From Bryobacterales bacterium (lineage in GTDB: Bacteria; Acidobacteriota; Terriglobia; Bryobacterales; Bryobacteraceae): a stretch of DNA of 47,892 bases. Location: positions 11,293 to 59,184 of the forward strand of contig PMVV01000070.1 of the NCBI GenBank assembly GCA_003166475.1, given 5' to 3'. The translations under genes and the position numbers were made by a program. Shown one piece after another: positions 41,807 to 47,892 of the stretch (positions are counted from its first letter, which is position 1; every line of letters starts with the position of its first letter). The notes beneath the pieces are model-generated. The model saw only the letters and a list, made by a program, of their open reading frames with translations, had not been told where the DNA came from and made no database searches.

Positions 41807-44203
41807 ATGAAGCACGTACTTGTGTTAGTCGCGATGGTCACTGGCTGTCTGATGAGCGCTGAGACGCCTGGTAGAACCCGGGAGAACTTCAATTCCGGAT
41901 GGCTGTTTCAGCGGCAATCGCATGGCACCGGCGAACTCGGATCGTTTGAGCGCGAGAATGGTCTGGCCGGCGATATCGAGCCGCGTTTCCGGGATGCGAT
42001 GAATCCCGCCTACGACGATTCCCAATGGCAGCCGGTGAGTCTGCCGCATACCTGGAACGCGCATGACGCGGCCGGCGAAAAACCCGGATACTGGCGCGGT
42101 ATCGGCTGGTACCGGAAACACTTTCGGATGGACGAGTGGTCCACGGACAAAAGGGCTTTCCTGGAGTTCGAGGGCGCCAACCAAGTGGCCGAGTTCTGGC
42201 TCAACGGCGCTTACCTGGGCCGGCACAATGGCGGTTATACCGGCTTTGAATTCGACATCACAGATCACCTGCGGCCCGCGGCGGACAATGTTCTCACCGC
42301 GAAGGTGGACAATCTGTTTCATGACACCATCCCGCCCACGGTGAAAACAGATTACTGCTTTTACGGCGGGATCTACAGGAATGTCTGGCTACGCATCACC
42401 GATCCGATCTACGTCTCAAGCGTCGTTTGGAAGACTCCGTCGGTGAGCCGCGAATCCGCCGAATTAGCGCTGACCGCGGAGGTTAGAAACACCACGCCCC
42501 AGGCCCGGCAGTTGACCGTGGTGCACGAGATCGTCGATCCGCAGGGTCGCGTGGTTCGCTCGATCTCCGCGCCGGTAGCGCTGGCCGCGAACACGACGGC
42601 ATCCGTCGCCGCGGTTGATACTGTGGAACGGCCGCTGTTGTGGTCTCCCGATTCGCCGAGCCTATATGGCATTCGGACAACCCTTCGCGACGGCTCCGCC
42701 ACGATCGATGCCGTCCGGAATCCGCTCGGGTTCCGCTGGTTCAAGTTCGACCCGCAGCGAGGCTTCTTCCTGAACGGCCAGCGCGTCCAGATTCAGGGTA
42801 CGAACTGGCACCAGTCCTACCCGGGAATGGGGAACGCGCTTCCGAATTCACGGCACGTTAAGGATATGGAGCTGATCCGGGAGATGGGCGCGAACTTTTG
42901 GCGGACCTCGCATTATCCGCACGCTCCGGCCACGATGGAGGCGTCGGACCGGCTGGGCCTGATGGTTTGGGAAGAACTGCCGGTCAACAAGGAAATCGGA
43001 GACCCCGACGAGTACATCGGCAATGTGTCCCGGATGGCGGAGGAGATGATCGCCCGTGACCGCAATCATCCCTCGGTCGTCTTGTGGGGAATTGCGGGCG
43101 AGGTGAATGCATCCAGGCAGGTCTCCCTTAAGGTGGTGGATGCGGTTGTCCGGCTCTATCGCAAGCTCGATCCCACACGGCCGGTGGTCATGCATGAACC
43201 GCGCGGAGAGGAGATCGAAGCGCTGGTGGACGTGGTTGGCCTGGGCGTGGGCAAAGAGACCGACGCGAAACACAGGGCGCACCCGGACCGGAGTTTCATG
43301 GTCGGCGAGTACAGCGTTGCGCTGAGCGGCCGCGGCATCTACGGCATGGGTCCGGACAGTGAAGATCTGGCCTGCGAACGGCACGAAGCGTACCTGGCGG
43401 AGCTGAACCGAAGGACGTGGATGGCCGGCGGATGCATCTGGCACCAATTCGATTTCGAAGGGGAGACATACGACAGCGTGATTCCCCACGTGAACGCCTT
43501 CGGCATGGCCGACACCTGGCGAATTCGGAAGGATGTGTTCTATTTCTACCAGAGCCAATGGACCACCAAGCCGATGGTGCATATCGTAGGACACTGGACA
43601 GGGCCGGGAGAAGCAGGCAAGCCGCGCGACGTGCGCGATGTGAAAGTCTACAGCAACGCGCCGCAGGTGGAGCTCTTCTTAAACGGGAAGTCGCTGGGCG
43701 TGAAGAGTCGCGAAGCGGGCCGCGATCTGGCCAATTCGCCGCGCGTGTGGCAAGTCGTCTATGAGCCGGGCGCCATCAAGGCGGTGGCCCGATCCGGCGG
43801 AATCGAAGTCACCGATGCGCGAACCACGCCCGGCGCGCCGTACCAGATCGTCCTGGAATCGGATCTCTCAAAGCTGGTTTCGGGCGACCCGGAGAGCCTG
43901 GCCTATTTGACGGCGACGGTTGCGGACAGGAGCGGCAACATCGTTCCCACCGCGCACGATCCGGTCAGTTTCACCCTTTATGGACCGGGCGAACTGCTGG
44001 AACAGACCTGGCCCGGGCATCCAACCGGGCTGACATGGAACGTCGTCGCGGGCATGACCCGCATCGCATTCCGCGGGTCGACGCGATCCGGGACGGCCGT
44101 GATCAGCGCTTATTCCCCGGGACTGAAGATGGGCCGCATCCAACTGGATGTGGCTGGTCCCGGCAAGCCCAACGAAATGGACTACAAGGAGTTTGCGAAG
44201 TGA
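41807..44203 (+). CDS. GH2-family beta-galactosidase-like enzyme
   Basis: 798 residues from the ATG at 41807, preceded by GGGATCC; the ATG at 41798 lies against the hairpin array. A Sec signal covers about 1-19. The three GH2 N-terminal domains are recognisable: the sugar-binding jelly roll with LPHTWN and EFEGANQVAEFWLNG, the Ig-like domain and the TIM barrel with TSHYPHAPATMEASDRLGL. The putative acid/base is E432 in VVLWGIAGEVN, with Gly where GH2 enzymes normally have Asn. The putative nucleophile is E501 in FMVGEYSV. A C-terminal Ig-like domain (SNAPQVELFLNGKSLG) follows, as in many Bacteroidetes and acidobacterial GH2 enzymes. Beta-galactosidase is the most likely activity; beta-glucuronidase or mannosidase are alternatives. 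Confidence 0.88.
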   Translation: MKHVLVLVAMVTGCLMSAETPGRTRENFNSGWLFQRQSHGTGELGSFERENGLAGDIEPRFRDAMNPAYDDSQWQPVSLPHTWNAHDAAGEKPGYWRGIGWYRKHFRMDEWSTDKRAFLEFEGANQVAEFWLNGAYLGRHNGGYTGFEFDITDHLRPAADNVLTAKVDNLFHDTIPPTVKTDYCFYGGIYRNVWLRITDPIYVSSVVWKTPSVSRESAELALTAEVRNTTPQARQLTVVHEIVDPQGRVVRSISAPVALAANTTASVAAVDTVERPLLWSPDSPSLYGIRTTLRDGSATIDAVRNPLGFRWFKFDPQRGFFLNGQRVQIQGTNWHQSYPGMGNALPNSRHVKDMELIREMGANFWRTSHYPHAPATMEASDRLGLMVWEELPVNKEIGDPDEYIGNVSRMAEEMIARDRNHPSVVLWGIAGEVNASRQVSLKVVDAVVRLYRKLDPTRPVVMHEPRGEEIEALVDVVGLGVGKETDAKHRAHPDRSFMVGEYSVALSGRGIYGMGPDSEDLACERHEAYLAELNRRTWMAGGCIWHQFDFEGETYDSVIPHVNAFGMADTWRIRKDVFYFYQSQWTTKPMVHIVGHWTGPGEAGKPRDVRDVKVYSNAPQVELFLNGKSLGVKSREAGRDLANSPRVWQVVYEPGAIKAVARSGGIEVTDARTTPGAPYQIVLESDLSKLVSGDPESLAYLTATVADRSGNIVPTAHDPVSFTLYGPGELLEQTWPGHPTGLTWNVVAGMTRIAFRGSTRSGTAVISAYSPGLKMGRIQLDVAGPGKPNEMDYKEFAK

Positions 44204-44246
44204 GTGTCAGTCACTCTGGCATAATTAGCGGCGGACACAGCATCCC

Positions 44247-45404
44247 ATGACGCCCCGCCAACGCCTGCTTTGCGCCCTCCGGCGCGAGATCCCGGATCGT
44301 CTGCCGGTAACCACGCATCACGTGATGCCGGCTTTCCTCGAATCGCATTTGGGCGGTATCTCCGCCGACGAGTTCTTCGATCGCTTCGGCCTGGACGCCA
44401 TCCGCTGGACCGTGCCGCACATGCCGGACACCGATGCCGGTGAGTACCCCGATCCGCTGCAGGGCGAGATCGGTTTCCTGGAGAGCCGGCGCGTGTCGTC
44501 TCCGCAGTGGCGCGTCGAGTTCGAAGACTGCTCCGAGGGCGCGCGGCGCCTCACGCGCTATCGCTTCATGACGCCGCGGCGCGAGTTGAGCATGACGATC
44601 GAGGGCGCCGGGTACACGGTCTGGGTCCGCGAGCCGTTGATCCGGCAAAGGTCGGACATCGAGGTGATCGGCGACTTCGCTGCTGCGCCGAAGTGCGACG
44701 TCGCGGAGGTCAATCGAGCGGCCGAGGCGATGGGTGAGCGCGGCATCGTGCGCGGCCATATCTGCTGCTTCGACGTGTTCGGTCAACCGGGTTGCTGGCA
44801 GGATGCCTGTTGCCTGGCGGGCACCGAAGCGATGATCCTGGCTACCCACGACGACCCACAATGGGTACACGAATTCCTCGGGGTTCTGCAGCGCCGCAAG
44901 CGCGTGTTCGTACGGTCGCTGAAGGGCGCGCGTTACGACATTCTCGAACTGGGCGGCGGCGACGCCTCGTCCACGGTGATCTCGCCGCGCATCTTCGACC
45001 GCTTCGTGGCGCCGTACGATTGCGAACTGATCGAAGAGGCCCACCGCGCCGGGCAGCGGATCGTCTATCACACCTGCGGGGGCATGATGCCGCTGCTGGA
45101 ACGCATAGCCGCCATGCAGCCCGACGCCATGGAAACCTTCACGCCCCGGGGCATGGGCGGCGATACCGACCTGGCCGAAACCAAGCGCCGCATCGGGGAC
45201 CGCGTCTGCATGATCGGCGGGTTCGACCAGTTTCACTTTCTCAAAGGCTGCACGCCCGAGGAAACGCGACGCGAAGTCCGCCGCTGCTTCGAACAGGCTG
45301 GTGCCGGCGGCGGCTATATTCTGAGCCCCTCGGATCATTTCTTCGAAGCCGATCTGCCTCTGTTGGAGGCGTTCGCCGGCGAGGCGCGGAAATGCGTGTA
45401 CTGA
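44247..45404 (+). CDS. Uroporphyrinogen decarboxylase-family protein (methyltransferase-like)
   Basis: 385 residues, no signal peptide. The UroD fold is recognisable from the start (TPRQRLLCALRREIPDRLP, a typical opening of non-heme UroD relatives) and from HTCGGMMPLLERIAAMQPDA with DLAETKRRIGDRVCMIGGFD. The HTC segment matches the zinc-binding His/Cys of corrinoid/thiol methyltransferases such as MtaA and CmuA. It is therefore unlikely to be the heme-pathway HemE, which lacks this. It lies 43 bases after the GH2 gene, in the same direction, so it may belong to the same transcript. Its role in a glycan locus is not known; methyl transfer from a methylated sugar or aglycone is speculation. Confidence 0.83.
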   Translation: MTPRQRLLCALRREIPDRLPVTTHHVMPAFLESHLGGISADEFFDRFGLDAIRWTVPHMPDTDAGEYPDPLQGEIGFLESRRVSSPQWRVEFEDCSEGARRLTRYRFMTPRRELSMTIEGAGYTVWVREPLIRQRSDIEVIGDFAAAPKCDVAEVNRAAEAMGERGIVRGHICCFDVFGQPGCWQDACCLAGTEAMILATHDDPQWVHEFLGVLQRRKRVFVRSLKGARYDILELGGGDASSTVISPRIFDRFVAPYDCELIEEAHRAGQRIVYHTCGGMMPLLERIAAMQPDAMETFTPRGMGGDTDLAETKRRIGDRVCMIGGFDQFHFLKGCTPEETRREVRRCFEQAGAGGGYILSPSDHFFEADLPLLEAFAGEARKCVY

Positions 45405-45410
45405 GCACCG

Positions 45411-46790
45411 TCATTTGGCGGGAGCGGCGCTTTCTACTGCCTCTAATCGCATCCAAGCCCTTTCGATTTCCTCCAAAGTCTTGTTCTTGGTTTCCGGAAC
45501 CCATAGCCAGGTGACGGCGGCCTGCGCGATGGCCATCACCGCCAGAAACCCGAACGTCACGGCCTTGCCGATCTGGTTGAACGCGTACGGGAAGAAGAGC
45601 ACGACCACGGCGTTGGCGATCCACTGTGTGAGTACGGGGACGGCCATCGCCGTGCCGCGGATGTTGTTCGGAAAGATCTCCGAGACGAGGGTCCAAAAAA
45701 CCGGGCCGATGCACGACGCGAAGAACGCCAGATAACCAAGGATCAGGATGAGCACGACCGTGCCCTGGAAGCGGCCGGCAGCCACGGCCATGGCGAGCAG
45801 CGTGAGGGCGGCTGCCATGCCCAGCGAGCCGATAATATAGAGCGGCTTTCGCCCGTAGCGGTCGATCACCCAGAACGACACCAGCGTGAATACGAGATTA
45901 TTGAGCCCCACGATGAAAGTGGAAAACAGCGCGGCATTGAGCTTCCAGCCGGCGGCGCGCAGGATGGCAGGCGCGTAGTCGATGATGGTGTTAATCCCGG
46001 AAACGTGTACCAGGATGGCCAGGACAAAGCCGACCGCCACCGCGCGCCGGATTCCGGGCCGCAGCAGATCGAGCCATGCATGGCGCTTCTGCGCCAGGCT
46101 GGCACGGATTTCGACAGCTTCCAGTTCGGCGCTCGTGCGCCCCGCGATGCGCTCCAGAATCGCCAAGCCCTCGCGTTCCCGGCCAGCCAGAAACAGGTAG
46201 CGCGGCGTCTCTGGCGCGCGCAATAACAGCGCGAAGAAAATCACCGAGGGGATCACCCCGGTCATGAACATCCACCGCCAGTTGGCCGCGCCGGCGTTAC
46301 GCAGCAGGTAATTGATGCAATACGACATCAGGATGCCGACGACGATGGACAACTGATATAGCGTCCCCATGCGCCCCCGTAGCGATGGCGGCGAAACCTC
46401 CGCCACATACATGGGCGAAAGAATGGACGCACCTCCCACCGCCAGCCCGCCGATGAAGCGCGCCAGCACGAAAGTGGCGAAGCTCGGCGCAACGCCGGTG
46501 CCGATGGAAGTGACGGAGAACAGCGCCGCCACCCACAACAGAATACTCCGCCTGCCATACCGGTTGGTGAGCCGCCCGGCTACTGTGGAGCCGATCACGC
46601 AGCCGAACAGGAGCGAACTGAAAGCCCAACCCAGGCTCAAGTCGTTCAACTGAAAACGCTGGGTCAGGAACGGGCCGGCGCCCGTGATGATGGCGATGTC
46701 GAAGCCGAACAGCAGTCCTCCCAACGCCGCCGTGGCAGCCAGAAAGATCAGGTAACCGAGATTGATTTTTCCGTTCACAACGTCTCCCAT
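45411..46790 (-). CDS. MFS sugar-porter family transporter (XylE/GLUT-like)
   Basis: 459 residues with 12 hydrophobic segments. Sugar-porter signatures are clear: GGLLFGFDIAIITGA in segment 1, RLTNRYGRRSILL between segments 2 and 3, AEVSPPSLRGRMGTLYQL before segment 5, WVIDRYGRKPLYIIGS after segment 8 and WVPETKNKTLEEIE at the end (the PETKG motif). It imports a monosaccharide with protons. The start is supported by GGAG five bases upstream. It converges with the UroD-family gene with 6 bases between them. A TACAAT element (46800-46805, minus strand) could be its -10. Confidence 0.92.
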   Translation of the reverse strand: MGDVVNGKINLGYLIFLAATAALGGLLFGFDIAIITGAGPFLTQRFQLNDLSLGWAFSSLLFGCVIGSTVAGRLTNRYGRRSILLWVAALFSVTSIGTGVAPSFATFVLARFIGGLAVGGASILSPMYVAEVSPPSLRGRMGTLYQLSIVVGILMSYCINYLLRNAGAANWRWMFMTGVIPSVIFFALLLRAPETPRYLFLAGREREGLAILERIAGRTSAELEAVEIRASLAQKRHAWLDLLRPGIRRAVAVGFVLAILVHVSGINTIIDYAPAILRAAGWKLNAALFSTFIVGLNNLVFTLVSFWVIDRYGRKPLYIIGSLGMAAALTLLAMAVAAGRFQGTVVLILILGYLAFFASCIGPVFWTLVSEIFPNNIRGTAMAVPVLTQWIANAVVVLFFPYAFNQIGKAVTFGFLAVMAIAQAAVTWLWVPETKNKTLEEIERAWMRLEAVESAAPAK

Positions 46791-46800
46791 CGGTACTCCA

Positions 46801-46829
46801 TTGTAGTGGCATTGCCGGCGCGCTAAGAT
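46801..46829 (+). promoter_or_regulatory. Possible sigma-70-type promoter for the ABC permease
   Basis: TTGTAG (46801-46806), a 17-base spacer and TAAGAT (46824-46829), 41 bases before the GTG start at 46871. GCCGGCGC (46814-46821) and GCGCCGGC (46850-46857) form an 8-bp inverted repeat around the -10. The -35 overlaps the possible -10 (TACAAT) of the divergent MFS gene, so the two may compete. Confidence 0.4.
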
Positions 46830-46870
46830 CTCCTAACCTAACGGTTCGAGCGCCGGCTCGTCCAAGGGGA

Positions 46871-47794
46871 GTGCTGCAAGATCTTCGGTTCTTCTTCCGC
46901 GAGTTCCGCAAGAAGCCCGGCCTCGCTCTCACTGCCATTGTTTCGCTCGCCTTGGGCATCGGCGCAACCACCGCTGTTTTCAGCGTGATCTACGGCCTGT
47001 TGGCCAATCCATTCCCCTACAAGGGCGCCGGCCGCATGATCAACCTGGTGGTGATAAACGAAAGTGGAGACGACTCGTGGGTTGGAGTCACTGGGCCGCA
47101 ACTTGCCGTACTGCGGCAGGCAAAGTGTGTCGAGAGCGTGGCCGCAAGCTGGGGGACTTGGAATCTCACAACCACGGACGAAGAGCTGCCCCAGGATGTT
47201 CCGTCCATTCAACTCTCGGGTAACGCAGGCATTTATTTCGGCGTACCAGCTCTTCTGGGCCGCACCTTGATCCCGTCAGACGCTCCGGAGGGGCGGGACC
47301 CGGAGCCGGTTGTGGTTCTCAGTTACCTGTTTTGGCAGCGGCATTTCAACTCAGATCCTTCAGTGATCGGACGTACTCTGCAGCTCGTCCACAAGAACTA
47401 TACGATTGTGGGAGTCCTGCCGTCGCGCTTCACTTGGAATGACGCGGATGTCTACCTCCCGCTGAAGATCACCAGCGACCCGGGCATTACCCTCGCCCCG
47501 CTTATCAGGCTTAAGCCTGGAGTCACCCGCGCCGCCGCGAACGCCGAGTTGCAGCCCTTGATTGAGCAGTTTGCCAAGCAAGCTCCCAGTCATTATCCGA
47601 AGAAGTTTCGGGTGCGGGTGAAGGGCATCAATGACCAATACGTGGAACACCTGGGTCAATCGCTCTTCCTGATATTCGGCGCCGTCGCGCTGCTGCTCCT
47701 CATCGGATGCGCCAACGTGTCGATCCTGCTGCTGGCCCGTGGCACGGCGAGTATGTTTACCACGACAGCAAGGCACACGTCGGGGTTGGTTTGA
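46871..47794 (+). pseudogene. Truncated ABC-type permease (MacB-like, acidobacterial orphan-permease type)
   Basis: 307 residues from a GTG start next to AAGGGGA. The beginning is typical of acidobacterial duplicated orphan permeases: MLQDLRFFFREFRKKPG, then the first membrane segment LALTAIVSLALGIGATTAVFS, and a MacB periplasmic core (about 50-255; VLSYLFWQRHFNSDPSVIGRTL). The second membrane segment LIFGAVALLLLIGCANVSILLLARGTA is intact. Normal proteins continue for about 500 more residues with R/E-rich helix and a second half. Here the match stops after ARGTA (47746) and an unrelated tail SMFTTTARHTSGLV leads to a stop. This looks like a gene cut by an insertion, deletion or assembly join. 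It has no ATPase partner nearby. Confidence 0.75.
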
Positions 47795-47892
47795 GGGGTC
47801 GCGCTGGATGAGTTTTTGCGTGCCGGCGGTCAGAGGGGTGTAGCGAGTCCGGGACTAAGAGTGGGCAATCCAAATTCAAGGTGACGGTTCGA
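47747..47892. other. Unassigned sequence after the permease break point
   Basis: The final 146 bases do not match the permease pattern on any frame. A short AGTCC-G-GGACT palindrome lies near 47847. It may be the end of an inserted mobile element continuing beyond the window, but no transposase or terminal repeat can be seen. Confidence 0.35.

Noticed and set aside
44211-45338. 375-codon minus-strand frame over the UroD-family gene
   Set aside because: Antisense to a conserved protein; no motif of its own.
46843-46862. GGTTCGAGC resembling a tRNA T-loop
   Set aside because: No cloverleaf can be formed around it; the flanking stems do not pair as in a tRNA.

Overview
The window looks like a chromosomal stretch of an Acidobacteriota bacterium, most like the Bryobacter/Solibacter group. 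This is inferred from gene types, not from a marker gene. The supporting types are a very large TonB-dependent receptor with an N-terminal carboxypeptidase-regulatory-like domain (34486-37956), an ABC permease of the acidobacterial orphan-permease type (46871-47794), many secreted enzymes with twin-arginine (Tat) leaders, sulfatase-like/TPR fusions and generally GC-rich coding DNA. No rRNA, tRNA or CRISPR array was found.

Almost the whole window is a glycan-degradation and sugar-uptake region with about 28 genes. (1) 57-9065, minus strand: a tightly packed operon read Gfo/Idh/MocA oxidoreductase, enolase-superfamily protein, second enolase-superfamily dehydratase, tandem beta-helix/beta-propeller protein, six-hairpin glycosidase; four of the five carry Tat-like leaders and the fifth a Sec leader. 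(2) 9341-15266: alpha-L-fucosidase, a small NADP-binding reductase, a Tat-exported aldo/keto reductase, a membrane-fused spermidine-synthase-like protein and a GH20-like hydrolase. (3) 15736-21149, minus strand: an operon of clan-A glycosidase, ROK sugar kinase, GlmS/AgaS-like SIS protein and sugar MFS permease with ATGA overlaps or 1-base gaps. (4) 21420-26858, plus strand: an orphan TIM-barrel protein, a full GH20 beta-hexosaminidase and an amidohydrolase. (5) 27095-29089: a lower-GC AlbA/Schlafen-type ATP-binding protein with no sugar connection, probably an insert. (6) 29384-33860, minus strand: a sulfatase-superfamily hydrolase, a 12-Asp-box beta-propeller and a DUF4832-like protein. (7) 34486-46790: TonB receptor with a strong terminator, lipoprotein sulfatase-like/TPR protein, GH20-like protein with an inserted carbohydrate-binding domain, GH2 beta-galactosidase, UroD-family protein and a sugar-porter MFS. 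(8) a truncated ABC permease at the right edge.

Together the genes suggest capture of an oligosaccharide through the outer membrane, trimming in the periplasm by hexosaminidase, fucosidase, galactosidase and other hydrolases, partial oxidation and dehydration of sugars or sugar acids outside the cytoplasm, and import plus phosphorylation of an amino sugar or hexose. A fucose-, GlcNAc- and galactose-containing glycan would fit, but the substrate is inference.

The most unusual signals are: nine intergenic arrays of short GC-rich hairpins whose stems change by compensation while loops and end motifs are kept; three GH20-like proteins that share an exactly spaced three-cysteine motif around the catalytic Asp-Glu pair, one of them with a carbohydrate-binding domain spliced into the barrel; two enolase-superfamily enzymes with Tat leaders, one with His at the first metal-ligand position; two paralogous uncharacterised TIM-barrel proteins with a G-x-W-G-E motif; and two sulfatase-fold enzymes with Thr where Cys/Ser is expected.
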